Shown here in pieces: positions 53,226 to 62,486 of a stretch of DNA of 64,000 nt (position 1 is the stretch's first letter; the number at the start of each line of letters is the position of its first letter). Below the pieces are notes generated by a model. That model saw nothing but the letters and a program-made list of their open reading frames with translations, had not been told where the DNA came from and did not search any database. Made by a program: the position numbers and the translations under genes. The DNA comes from Arcanobacterium bovis. GTDB lineage: Bacteria; Actinomycetota; Actinomycetes; Actinomycetales; Actinomycetaceae. The DNA is taken from NCBI RefSeq assembly GCF_004331995.1, contig NZ_SJDT01000001.1, positions 248,001-312,000 on the forward strand. Direction: 5' to 3'.

Positions 53226-53975
53226 ATGAAACGACGAACTGACCATCGTCGCAATCGAGCGGGTTCGCATTCCTTGCGAAGCAACTCGATGCGGACATCT
53301 CAAACACGATCCTCACAAGCCCATGTACAGGAGCGAAAGGTGGGAGTCGCCTCTCCGATTCGTGCCGTACTGTGGCGCTGGCGGTGGATGGCGTTTGCCC
53401 TCCTAATAGCAGGAGTTGTGCAAAGTATAATTGTGGCTCTTGAGTTCACTTCCGTTGCTATGGGTCAAGTATTAGTGGCGAAATCTGATCTCGCCACTGG
53501 CGATACACTCAGTTCGAGCAATGTGGAAGTGGTAGATATTCCGCAAAAAATCCTACCTGAGCATGCAGTTTCTACACTTGCTGAGGTAAAAGACGAAGTT
53601 ATTGCCGCGCCACTGCCACGTGGCATGCCCGTGGTCAAGGAACAATTGCTTGATTCTTCCTTTTCGAAACGCGCACCCGCCAACACTGTAGTCACAACTA
53701 TTACTCTGGCAGACGACGCCTCGTTGGCAATGCTTCAACCAGGTAACCGAATCGATCTGTACGCACCTCCACGCGAGAACACCAAAGATCTTGATGCGGA
53801 ACTACTTGCGAGCAATGCAGTTGTACTCTCCACAGTGTCACAGCAGAACAAAGGAGGTATATTCAATGACTTTAGTAACAAATCGACCATCATGGTCGCC
53901 ATACCAAGTGATGCAGCTAGGCTGGTAATTGGAATAGGAGCAAAGACACCCCTCCGTGTAGTTATTTCAAAATGA
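53226..53975 (+). CDS. SAF-domain (CpaB/RcpC-like) membrane protein
   Basis: 249 residues from ATG 53226. An Arg/Ser-rich basic cytoplasmic leader, one membrane helix (WMAFALLIAGVVQSIIVALEF), then an extracytoplasmic SAF domain (VLVAKSDLATGDTLSSSNVEVVDIPQ, then AAPLPRGMPVVKEQLL) and an RcpC-like tail (LQPGNRIDLYAPP, VAIPSDAARLVIGI). CpaB-type proteins are part of Flp pilus secretion, but no pilus genes are visible; stand-alone SAF proteins are common near mscL in actinobacteria. No strong ribosome site is present. Confidence 0.8.
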   Translation: MKRRTDHRRNRAGSHSLRSNSMRTSQTRSSQAHVQERKVGVASPIRAVLWRWRWMAFALLIAGVVQSIIVALEFTSVAMGQVLVAKSDLATGDTLSSSNVEVVDIPQKILPEHAVSTLAEVKDEVIAAPLPRGMPVVKEQLLDSSFSKRAPANTVVTTITLADDASLAMLQPGNRIDLYAPPRENTKDLDAELLASNAVVLSTVSQQNKGGIFNDFSNKSTIMVAIPSDAARLVIGIGAKTPLRVVISK

Positions 53976-54111
53976 TTACACGCCGCATTAATCCGTGGCT
54001 CTGCATTAATCCGCAGGGCAATGCGCGTCAGTGACGAGAAAAATCTCAATCTAACGGCGGAAATGCAACACGTCGAGCATCTATTCCATCCCTACCAGAA
54101 AAGGATCACTC

Positions 54112-54519
54112 ATGCTCAAAGGTTTCAAAGAGTTTATTAGCCGTGGAAACGTCGTTGACCTCGCAGTTGGCGTTATTATCGGTGGCGCTTTCAGCCCGAT
54201 CGTTGTTGCGCTCACTGATAAGGTTCTCATGCCACTAATCGCTGCGATTTTTGGCAAGCCAAATTTCGATCAGGTTGGTGCGTTCACACTCAACGGCGCG
54301 CAGATTATGCCGGGTACTGTGATTACAGCTCTGATTAACTTCCTCATTGTTGCAGCTGCCATCTACTTCTTCGTCGTTACACCAATGAACAAGCTCAACC
54401 GCAAGCGCGACGAAGAGCCAGAAGCTGTGGAAGACGTTCCAGCTGACGACGTCGCACTGCTCACCGAAATCCGCGATCTCTTGGCACAGAACGCCAATCG
54501 TCCACATAGTAGCCTCTGA
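54112..54519 (+). CDS. mscL: Large-conductance mechanosensitive channel
   Basis: 135 residues, the normal length for MscL. The N-terminal helix FKEFISRGNVVDLAVGVIIGGAF contains TM1 with the pore-lining GVIIG, TM2 is MPGTVITALINFLIVAAAIYFFVV, and a charged C-terminal helix follows. It opens under membrane tension to release solutes during osmotic shock. A clear AAAGGA precedes ATG 54112. It is the terminal gene of the cyclo-ligase-SAF-mscL run. Confidence 0.97.
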   Translation: MLKGFKEFISRGNVVDLAVGVIIGGAFSPIVVALTDKVLMPLIAAIFGKPNFDQVGAFTLNGAQIMPGTVITALINFLIVAAAIYFFVVTPMNKLNRKRDEEPEAVEDVPADDVALLTEIRDLLAQNANRPHSSL

Positions 54520-54574
54520 GAATACTGGCTACTGAGCGCCGGATTTAGCTACTGAACAGCTGCTCAATCTGGCA

Positions 54575-54841
54575 CTAAATCTTCCCAAAATGTGGAGGAA
54601 GATTTTCCAATAGCTCTCGTTCGTGCGGGCTGAGCGATTTATTCGCTTGGCCCGCACGGCCATATGTGCCCATGCCTTGGTTAGCGTCACGCTGAGCGGG
54701 AAACTCTGGGCGCACTGGCGGAGCGTCATGAATATGCAGAGCTTCTTCGGGAGTGGCGATCTCCCCGCGCATCAGTCGTTCCTGATCCACGCGAGATAAT
54801 CTCACAACCCGCTTTGCCTTAGGCTTGCTCGTTTTGCCCAT
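54575..54841 (-). CDS. Small basic protein coupled to the large helicase-like gene
   Basis: 88 residues from ATG 54841 (ATG 54853 is an alternative). It reads MGKTSKPKAKRVVRLSRVDQERLMRGEIATPEEALHIHDAPP and ends LSPHERELLENLPPHFGKI. Basic at the start and otherwise polar, with no known domain. The gene begins inside the end of the large upstream gene (overlap ~23 bp), so it is translationally coupled. Its conservation next to that gene family is my recollection, not tested. Confidence 0.7.
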   Translation of the reverse strand: MGKTSKPKAKRVVRLSRVDQERLMRGEIATPEEALHIHDAPPVRPEFPAQRDANQGMGTYGRAGQANKSLSPHERELLENLPPHFGKI

Positions 54842-57800
54842 AATCCGGTTCATCTGAGATTTCGAGATTATCAACGGCTTGTTGATTAGGCATTTCACCA
54901 TCAACAGTAGGTGTTTGCGTCTCGACACCGGCTGAATCAGCCACCGACACATCAGCCACTGAAGTTTCAGCCTTTGCGCTACTGCCGTCCGAATTTTCAG
55001 CGCCGTTTTCCGCACTATCTATAGCACTATCTTTCGCGCTCTCTGCAGCAACGAATTCCACATCAGCTTTCGCCAGACCAGAACGACGCACCACGTTATG
55101 CAATACAGCGTCATATTGGCCGCCCCGACGCACCAAGGCAAGTTCATCGCGCATTGCTTTAACAAGCTGGTCCGCCGTACGCGGCACAGCATCGGAAGCA
55201 ATCCATTCAACTATTTCATCAAGCTGATCGTCGGTATATGCAGCCAGCTGCAAACCTGGAATTACATTCGGACGTGGTCCACGAGGAACAGGTGCCACAA
55301 TCTTCTTTATCGCCTGCGTATCGCCAGCTAGAGTGCCTAGCTCTCCAGTTCCAGCACCAAATTCAGATTGAACATCAGCATCTTGCGATACCTCAATCCA
55401 CTGACTATCCGAAATCTCTTGGAGGTTCGGCACGCTCAATGGAGAATCCGCCGGCTTACCGCGCAATTTTTCCAATTTGGCAATAATCGCATCAGCTTGA
55501 CCAACCGGATCAATAAACAACGACGTCGAAAAAGTCTGGAACACGTCCCAGCCACGCGCCTCAAAGGCTTCGATCCGGTAACGATCACGACGCCGCAGCG
55601 AGGCTTGCGCAACGTAATCGTCGTCGTCGAGCAAAACAGCAACAGCCCACGTACCAGGGAAATCATGGTGTCCAGCAACCAGAGGAATCCGCACAGACCC
55701 CTCGAAACCGTAATTAAACTGCGCTTCCCACCCGGCAGCGCGCAAACGTTCAGCGAGATCATCCAGTAGCGGCGAATCCGTAGCATCTTCGCCACTCGCC
55801 TGTGAGACGACGTCGCCATTGGCATATTCGAGCAGGTCAGCAAGCAGCAATGGCCCCGGCGTAGAAACGCGCGACACATCAATATCGCCCGCCCCGAGTG
55901 AACTGATCACAGTCATACTCGAGCGAGGAGCCTCAATAGCATCCACCAAGCCAATCAGCCCCTGCGGCTGTGCGAGCTGGCCAAACGAATGCAAAACTCG
56001 TCCGTGCACCGTCTTACCAAAGCCAGGCGAGAAAATAATGTGATCGCGGCGCACACCACTCGCTTGCGAAATGTCAATAACGGTAAACGGCTCTGCGCTA
56101 TCACGATTCATGAAACGGTCAAGCGCAATCGACGTGGTACGCATTTCCTGCAAAGAATCCCGCACTCGCTGCGCGTGAACTGGCGAAACGGTGATCACCG
56201 CCATGGAATCAGGATTCTGATCCAACGCATATTCGACGACGGCGTCCACCACCGCTTCGACCTCAAGTTTCGTTCCTTCAATCGCACCGTTTCCAGATGC
56301 ACTCGGCACTCCGCGCCCGTCAACTACAACCAAACGCGAAGAACGCGCACTCGGCCGCACTGGAATTGGCTGGTACAGATCGGCATAGCCGTGGTTCATC
56401 AACGCACGAGTTGAAAGCTCGTCTTGGCGCACTCGGCAAGTCGGCAGCTCAATAACTGGCAGCACCCGGGAAAATGCATCAATCGCGCTGGAACCGAGCA
56501 AAGTGCCATCACTTGCCGTTGCAGTATCGCTCGCCGGTGCGGCGTCGTCATCATCATAACCATTCAGAAGCGAGGAACGGCGAGTATCGCCCACAATAAC
56601 AGCTTGGCGTCCACGCAATACCGTGGATACCACGCCCGCAACGCTGGCGGAATCATTGGTATCGGCAATCACCACATCAGCCCACGGCATAGGCGGAATA
56701 TAATCGGCAACGAGCACCGGTGGCACGATCCAAACTGGCCTTGCGACCTGCACTAAGCGGGCGTAAGTCGCAATCGCATCACGAAGAGCACCAATATCAT
56801 ATTGTGCAAGCACGGAGTCGAGCTTGAGGGTATCGTCGCGGTGAGCCCGCGCGACTTCACGCATCACGTTGATCGCTGCAAGCTGCACCGGTCCTGCCAG
56901 CGCCGCTACATGCTGCGAATCTAGTTCGCGCAACCGCACAAGAAGATTAGAAATATCGCGCGGTCCAAAAGCAGCCAGCACTTCTGATTTCGTAATCAAG
57001 CGTTCAAAAATTGAGGACGTATTGGCCAGATCAAGCTCGGCGTTAATCATTTCGCGAGCCACGGAACGGTTGCGCAAGTCCTCCACGAAACGGGCAAATC
57101 CCTGCTCATTGAGTCGCTGAGTTACCGCATTGCGCTCGGGCAAAGAATCCATATGCGGCGCATCAGTAACCAGCTCTTTGAGGCGAGCTTCGAGATCGCT
57201 AAATGGTAGCGCGACGAAATCCAGCCCGCCAACCTGGGCAGACAACACTTCGAGCTCCGCGCGTACTTCGTCACGAGTATTGCGAATCTGAGTCAATCCA
57301 TCGGGAAGCGTAGGCCAACCGCCGTCATGCGTGTAGCGACGCCAAATTTCGCGTCGCTCCTGCACCAGCATAAGTGCCGAATGTAAATCACGTGGCGTTA
57401 CGCCCGGGCGCACCAAACTCTCTGCCTCACGCTTAAGAGCACGGCGTTCTCCCGCCTTCATCGTGTGACCATGCCGCTCGCGCCACTCTTTCGTGGCCGT
57501 AGCAATAGCCATGTCCATCGGCGAAGTTTCAAATACGTGCGGCTTGAAAGTGTCCAGACTCTCGGAAATTCCCTCAAGCACACCGATCTGTTCGAACCAT
57601 TCAGCGAGGTTATTCGCTTGACGCAAACCAGTTTCGCCTGCTGCGCGCGCTGCCTGCGAGATTGTGGCAGGCACGGTAATTGTGGAAAGACGACGGGCGC
57701 GTTCGAGCGCTTCTGCGCCTTCGACATCGTCCGAAATGGGAGACTTCGCCCATGCAGACGAGGCCATCACTGCGTCAAAAACGCCCAGCTCAGCGGCACG

Positions 57801-59519
57801 ACCAAGATCGCGTTCCACGTCTTGATATCCGTCACCCTTGAGAGCTTCAATTGCCTTTTCGCCCAGGCGCACCCGTGTTTTAGGAGCGTTTGGCCCTGCG
57901 GTGAGCCGCGCCAGCTTTTCGAGCATATCGTGTACCGATACACCCCATTCGGGATCAATCGTGTGTAGATCATCCACAAAAGTGCTGAGCTTCGAGCGGG
58001 TATCAACGAGCTCTTCGCGCAGCTCAAGCAGAGCATCAGCATCGATTTCGGGCTTGTTCAGGCGCAGGCCGGTGCGCAACCGCAAAGGCACAGCTTCGAG
58101 GTTGGTAAAATCGAGGACTAGCTCACCCAAACCAATCTTTTCCAGCTCAGCGCGCAAGTTTTTTCCTGCTGAGGCACGCGACGGAATGTAGATCAGAGAT
58201 TTGCCCGACGCTGCCGCATCAGCCGTAATGGACGCAATAACCCCGGCACGTTCAGTTCCAGGAGCAGCGTCAATAACCAAAGAACGGCCAGAAGCAACGG
58301 CCTCAACCACATCCAGTTCGGCAACGTCGTGATCGCCCGCGCCACGCTCAGCTTCGGGAAGACGGTCACCTTCAAGCCCAGCCGGCAGTGGAATGGAGGA
58401 ACGACGCCGGCGCTCAGCGTCGCCCGCAACCGCAGCCATCACGCCTGAACTGCGCAGATATGGAGCCATCGCCTCAAAATCAGCGAGCATCGTCTGCGCA
58501 GGACTCGTGAAGAATCCGATGACTGCTTGATCTTCGAACGAGAATCCGGGCAGGTAGATACGCCCAAGCTCAATGAGGCGCGCAATAATTTCGTCTGCAT
58601 TGCGCGAATGGCTCGCCATCTGCCGCAACTGCGCGACGTCCTCAGCTGGGATTCCGTTGCTACGGAAAGCTTTTTCCAAGCTTGGATCTATGCGCACTTG
58701 TGACGAAAGCTGCAGCTTTGCATCGCCGTCAGCAAGGAAATGCACCCGCATACGCTGCAACAATGCGGCTGAACGACATTCAGTAGCGACCCGCGGTTCG
58801 TTACTCGGTTGCTCGGCGGCATCACGTGCGTTGTTGGCAATGCGCATCTGCTGAGTAATTCGCGGCATATCACTAGGTGCCAAGCGAAGTTCGCCGGTGA
58901 GCTCGTAGGCATCAGTCCATTCCGAAGGCGATTCCTCCTGCTCAGGCAACTGCGTCCAAGACACGCGCCCAACACTGAGCGAAATTGGTGCATAACCGTG
59001 TTCTTCTTCGATTTTCGCCACGATGGTACGGAGCTGGGCAAGCCGCTTCTTAGCACGCTCCAACGCGTGCGGTTCACGGATTAAGCTGGAAAGACGCGTT
59101 TCCATTCCCGAATACAAGTTGGCTGATCCGGTTGGATGGGCGCGAGTTATGTCGATCTGGCCCGAGTCGCGAGCGTCGTCGGCCTCGCGGTCTGCTTCAA
59201 GCACTTTGGCTGTGAGCTCGTCCCGCCACGTTGAGCAGGCAATATCCATCAGTTCGTCACGGGACTGCGTTCTTCCTGACGGCGTTCCGTTCACTCCCGG
59301 TTCGCCAGCGATAGACGTGCGGACGACGCCGGCGTCGCCTTTCGCTATGCCGTCTGCGGTATTTTTCGCGCCAGTTGTCTCGAAAGCTTCCGACGTCGAA
59401 TCGGACAGCGCAGAATCAGACTCTGCACCGGCTCCTAGGTTGCGGGCACTTTGCCGCTCCGCATCGCGCTCAGGTGCAGAATCGTGCTTTTTGGACTTAC
59501 GACGAAAGAAAGGACTCAC
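54819..59519 (-). CDS. Very large degenerate SF1 helicase-like protein with nuclease-like C-terminus
   Basis: 1566 residues. The layout is that of DUF4011-type SF1 (AAA_11/AAA_12) helicases: P-loop position at VIDAAPGTERAGVIASI, Walker B at VVIADTNDS, motif III at VIVGDTRRSSLL, motif V/VI at HIIFSPGFGKTVHGR. The lysine-threonine of the P-loop is absent and DE of Walker B is DT, so ATP hydrolysis is unlikely. The last part (AGWEAQFNYGFEGSVRIPLV, then FPGTWAVAVLLDDDDYV, RRRDRYRIEAFEARGWDVFQTFSTSLF) matches the REase_MTES_1575 (Vsr-like) domain. It may be a structural or regulatory DNA-binding protein. Start ATG 59519. Confidence 0.75.
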   Translation of the reverse strand: MSPFFRRKSKKHDSAPERDAERQSARNLGAGAESDSALSDSTSEAFETTGAKNTADGIAKGDAGVVRTSIAGEPGVNGTPSGRTQSRDELMDIACSTWRDELTAKVLEADREADDARDSGQIDITRAHPTGSANLYSGMETRLSSLIREPHALERAKKRLAQLRTIVAKIEEEHGYAPISLSVGRVSWTQLPEQEESPSEWTDAYELTGELRLAPSDMPRITQQMRIANNARDAAEQPSNEPRVATECRSAALLQRMRVHFLADGDAKLQLSSQVRIDPSLEKAFRSNGIPAEDVAQLRQMASHSRNADEIIARLIELGRIYLPGFSFEDQAVIGFFTSPAQTMLADFEAMAPYLRSSGVMAAVAGDAERRRRSSIPLPAGLEGDRLPEAERGAGDHDVAELDVVEAVASGRSLVIDAAPGTERAGVIASITADAAASGKSLIYIPSRASAGKNLRAELEKIGLGELVLDFTNLEAVPLRLRTGLRLNKPEIDADALLELREELVDTRSKLSTFVDDLHTIDPEWGVSVHDMLEKLARLTAGPNAPKTRVRLGEKAIEALKGDGYQDVERDLGRAAELGVFDAVMASSAWAKSPISDDVEGAEALERARRLSTITVPATISQAARAAGETGLRQANNLAEWFEQIGVLEGISESLDTFKPHVFETSPMDMAIATATKEWRERHGHTMKAGERRALKREAESLVRPGVTPRDLHSALMLVQERREIWRRYTHDGGWPTLPDGLTQIRNTRDEVRAELEVLSAQVGGLDFVALPFSDLEARLKELVTDAPHMDSLPERNAVTQRLNEQGFARFVEDLRNRSVAREMINAELDLANTSSIFERLITKSEVLAAFGPRDISNLLVRLRELDSQHVAALAGPVQLAAINVMREVARAHRDDTLKLDSVLAQYDIGALRDAIATYARLVQVARPVWIVPPVLVADYIPPMPWADVVIADTNDSASVAGVVSTVLRGRQAVIVGDTRRSSLLNGYDDDDAAPASDTATASDGTLLGSSAIDAFSRVLPVIELPTCRVRQDELSTRALMNHGYADLYQPIPVRPSARSSRLVVVDGRGVPSASGNGAIEGTKLEVEAVVDAVVEYALDQNPDSMAVITVSPVHAQRVRDSLQEMRTTSIALDRFMNRDSAEPFTVIDISQASGVRRDHIIFSPGFGKTVHGRVLHSFGQLAQPQGLIGLVDAIEAPRSSMTVISSLGAGDIDVSRVSTPGPLLLADLLEYANGDVVSQASGEDATDSPLLDDLAERLRAAGWEAQFNYGFEGSVRIPLVAGHHDFPGTWAVAVLLDDDDYVAQASLRRRDRYRIEAFEARGWDVFQTFSTSLFIDPVGQADAIIAKLEKLRGKPADSPLSVPNLQEISDSQWIEVSQDADVQSEFGAGTGELGTLAGDTQAIKKIVAPVPRGPRPNVIPGLQLAAYTDDQLDEIVEWIASDAVPRTADQLVKAMRDELALVRRGGQYDAVLHNVVRRSGLAKADVEFVAAESAKDSAIDSAENGAENSDGSSAKAETSVADVSVADSAGVETQTPTVDGEMPNQQAVDNLEISDEPDYGQNEQA

Positions 59520-59663
59520 CCTTTTACCGTACTTTGTTTCAAGAAAATTCGGGAAACGCGCGCCGTAAAGATCAGTGAAATATTCACTATCAGGGAACTA
59601 CGGTGCATTTGCGTGCGTAAATCTTGAGCAAGAAATGGTGTACGTTGCTCAACGTATAGTTAG

Positions 59664-60932
59664 TTAGTCACGCCCCAAGGCTAACAATGGGAATGTTTGC
59701 ACCCCGTTCGGCAAGGTATAGGTCATTCCTGTTCCTGATATCACTGCGATAAAACTTGGTGGTTGATCAGCGTCAATTTGTTCGACTGCTTTGAGGAGAC
59801 GCTCAGCACCAGACTCAATCTGACCTGATCCTAGTTTAACTTCTATCGCTCCCCAACGACCATCGCTCAGCTGGACAACTGCATCTATCTCATATCCGTT
59901 TGAATCCCGATAATGGTAGAGGTTTCCGCCTAGTGATTCGACGATAACGCGCAAATCATGTATTGCGGCAGATTCAAACAGGAATCCGGTGGTTTCAATG
60001 TCTGACCTTAACTGTTCGATTCCTGCTCGTAGGCCTGCCGCTGCCAATGCAGCATCTGCCAAGTGGTATTTTTTGCTGCGGCGCAACCGTGCTTTTGAAC
60101 GCAACCTCGGCGTCCATGCAGGAACGGTTTCAATCACAAATAATCTTTCGAGAATTCCAACCAGATTCGCTACCGTAGCCTCGGTGATATTAGGAGCAAT
60201 CGTCAGCAGATCTTGACGCAATGTCTTGAAAGTAACTTCGGAAGCACTGGATCGCGCCAAAGATTTTATAAGCCTATCCAGCACCTCAGGACCATACCGC
60301 ACATCTGCGATTCGGGGTACATCAGTTCTCGTTATTTCTTGGAGATATGCACGTAAGGCTTGCTGGGCGCTTTCAATTGGCAGGTTTTTCTGGGCTGGGA
60401 ATCCCGAGCTCAACAAAGCATGGAGATTTTCATTGAGTGTAAAAGTCTGCGGATCTGTTTTGACGTGGTTTCCGCTAAAAAGCGACGTTAGAGAAACTTG
60501 TTCGGTAGAGAACCCTTTTTCCGCCCATGTCATCGTACGTTCAGAGATGCGCATAAAACGGGCAGCTCCGCTATGGCGCGTAACGTCGTCGCTCGGAACA
60601 GACGAACCCGTCAAAATATAATGACCGAAGCCCTCAGTCCGATCTACACTCCTGCGAACTAAGTTCCAGATTGATTCATACAACTGCCACTCATCTATCA
60701 GATGAGGGCTTTCGCCTTGCAGCGGATAGCTAGGATCGACTTCAATTAGTCGTTGCACATCTGGATCGTCCAAAAAGATCGCCGAATTGGCATGCTGCGC
60801 CGCCGTCATTGTCTTACCACAGCCTCGTGGTCCCTCAATCAGAACAGCTCCGCTTATCTGTAGCAGATTACTCACCAAGGAATCTACGATTCGCGGCGAG
60901 TACTCTTTTCCCAATAATTCTCTAGTATCCAC
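59664..60932 (-). CDS. AAA_14/DUF4143 ATP-binding protein
   Basis: About 422 residues. The AAA_14 domain carries Walker A GPRGCGKT at 34-41 and the Walker B-like PHLIDEWQLYESIWN segment; the C-terminal DUF4143 half has the DGRWGAIEVKLGSG-type PD-(D/E)xK-like element. These widespread proteins are thought to be DNA-related ATPases, often mobile or toxin-like; the actual function is unknown. The start is uncertain: GTG 60932 gives VDTRELLGKEYSPRIVD, close to family N-termini, and the frame is open to GTG 60956 inside the iterons. Confidence 0.82.
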   Translation of the reverse strand: MDTRELLGKEYSPRIVDSLVSNLLQISGAVLIEGPRGCGKTMTAAQHANSAIFLDDPDVQRLIEVDPSYPLQGESPHLIDEWQLYESIWNLVRRSVDRTEGFGHYILTGSSVPSDDVTRHSGAARFMRISERTMTWAEKGFSTEQVSLTSLFSGNHVKTDPQTFTLNENLHALLSSGFPAQKNLPIESAQQALRAYLQEITRTDVPRIADVRYGPEVLDRLIKSLARSSASEVTFKTLRQDLLTIAPNITEATVANLVGILERLFVIETVPAWTPRLRSKARLRRSKKYHLADAALAAAGLRAGIEQLRSDIETTGFLFESAAIHDLRVIVESLGGNLYHYRDSNGYEIDAVVQLSDGRWGAIEVKLGSGQIESGAERLLKAVEQIDADQPPSFIAVISGTGMTYTLPNGVQTFPLLALGRD

Positions 60933-60947
60933 ATTCACAGCATAGCA

Positions 60948-61036
60948 CCTACACACATAAATGCAGACAACCTACACACATAAATGCAGACAACCTACAC
61001 ACATAAATGCAGACAACCTACACACATAAATGCAGA
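60948..61036. repeat. Four tandem 23-bp iterons upstream of the AAA_14/DUF4143 gene
   Basis: Four consecutive copies of a 23-bp unit (CTACACACATAAATGCAGAC plus CAA/C) at 60948-60970, 60971-60993, 60994-61016 and 61017-61036 (last copy slightly short). They are identical and without spacers, so not a CRISPR. They cover the promoter of the ATPase gene on the minus strand, and are a strong candidate for regulator binding or phase variation. Confidence 0.85.
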
Positions 61037-61155
61037 ATTTTTGTGGCGCTACAAAGCCCACAATCTCAGCAAAAGAATCAATTCAGAAAGTTCAGCCACA
61101 AAAATCCAGCATGGAACATGCTTCGGCCAACGATACAAAGCTCGCACGGTTTCAG

Positions 61156-61228
61156 TGCCCCCGGGCAGAATCGAACTGCCGACACCCGCTTTAGGAGAGC
61201 GGTGCTCTATCCACTGAGCTACGAAGGC
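61156..61228 (-). tRNA. tRNA-Arg (anticodon CCT), no encoded CCA
   Basis: A full cloverleaf on the minus strand: acceptor GCCTTCG/CGGGGGC (two G-T pairs), D-arm GCTC/GAGC, anticodon stem CCGCT/AGCGG with loop CTCCTAA (anticodon CCT, reading AGG), T-loop TTCGATT, discriminator A. The 3' CCA is not encoded. Confidence 0.96.
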
Positions 61229-61330
61229 GGACTCCCCTATTCTAGCCGAATGGGAGCACACGCCATAATCTACAAGCGCACACTCCCAAACAGCAACATG
61301 ATTTCAACAAGCTTGCACTCCTGCTGAAAC

Positions 61331-62251
61331 TTACACTACAGCTGGCGAGTAAGCCGGACCGACGTCGTCACCTTCGCGAACGCGACGCGGCACAACCATC
61401 GTAGGACATGCCGAATGCTCGAGAATCGCCTGCGACGTCGATCCCAACAACAGCCCCTTGAATCCTCCGCGACCACGCGTGCCCAACACCAGCAAATCGG
61501 CCTCTTTCGAGAACTCGCTGAGGAGCACAACCGGATTTCCTTGCATAACATGCACTTCGACGTCGATATCGCGACCTTCATCAACTTCCGCGAGCTGCTC
61601 TTCCACATTAGCGGCGATTTCTTCATAGAAATCATCGTCGAGCGAGAACTGTGGCACCCAGCTTACGGCGTCCACATTCACCGAGCACACGATCGAGAGC
61701 TTCCCACCCCAACGATCAGCTTCCCAAACCGCCCTTTGCAGGGCTTTCTTCGCATGTTCGGATCCATCCACGCCTACTACCACGTGTTTTATCGGCAATG
61801 AACCACCTTCTGCCACGTGAGGAACGACGACGGTGGGGCAACATGCGTAGGATGGCACCGCCGTCGACACTGTGCGCAAGAGACGGTCGGCGATACGCCC
61901 CGAGCGCGACGACGTGCCACCCACCACGATGAGTGCCACCTTTTTAGACATTTCTACTAGGACTTCGGATGGGTCGCCATCAACAAGCTCCCAGCTCACT
62001 TTCACGCCTTGCCCTTCAACCGACTTCACCATCGACGTGATCATCTTCTCCGCGGCAGCATACAAGTGCTGCCCCTCCTCAGCGATGCGTCCGGTGGCAA
62101 TAGTGTGCGCAGCATAAGACGGAAGTTCATAGACGCACACAAGGCGAAGTTCTGCGTCACGCTTGCGCGCCTGTTCAAGCGCCCACTTGAGCGCGGAAAT
62201 TGACGGCTCGGAACCATCAACGCCAACTACAACAACATTGTCATGAGCCAT
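61331..62251 (-). CDS. Universal stress protein, two UspA domains
   Basis: 306 residues, two tandem Usp domains (1-~145 and ~155-295). Each has VGVDGSE near its start, and the second has the ATP-binding GTRGRGGFKGLLLGS loop (G-x2-G-x9-G-S/T). In the first, the loop reads GGTSSRSGRIADRLL, which is less canonical. These proteins bind ATP and support survival under starvation or hypoxia. No ribosome site is obvious but the start ATG 62251 matches the family N-terminus. It is followed by a terminator-like region and a tRNA gene. Confidence 0.93.
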   Translation of the reverse strand: MAHDNVVVVGVDGSEPSISALKWALEQARKRDAELRLVCVYELPSYAAHTIATGRIAEEGQHLYAAAEKMITSMVKSVEGQGVKVSWELVDGDPSEVLVEMSKKVALIVVGGTSSRSGRIADRLLRTVSTAVPSYACCPTVVVPHVAEGGSLPIKHVVVGVDGSEHAKKALQRAVWEADRWGGKLSIVCSVNVDAVSWVPQFSLDDDFYEEIAANVEEQLAEVDEGRDIDVEVHVMQGNPVVLLSEFSKEADLLVLGTRGRGGFKGLLLGSTSQAILEHSACPTMVVPRRVREGDDVGPAYSPAVV

Positions 62252-62437
62252 AATAGCCTCCTTGGTAGGTAGCTCTATTATCGCACGTCACAACTAAGTT
62301 TTACACACCAGCAATAAATACATTCTCCCCAGCCATCAGTGCAAGGCAGATAAGGTAAGAGCCACCGAAAGAAAACCACCCACGTTCGGCAACACCTGCC
62401 CCCATCCCACCACCTAGCTCCCACGCCTATATAAAGA

Positions 62438-62468
62438 AAAACGTGAGCAGCATAGCTACTCACGTTTT
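62438..62468. terminator. Terminator of the NlpC/P60 gene
   Basis: Arms AAAACGTGAG and CTCACGTTTT around an 11-nt loop with A-rich and T-rich edges, so it works in both directions. It lies just after the NlpC/P60 stop. Confidence 0.85.
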
Positions 62469-62486
62469 CCCAAAAGAATTACTAAA

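Noticed and set aside
60948-61036. Possible CRISPR array
   Set aside because: The units are contiguous with no unique spacers, and no cas gene is in the window.
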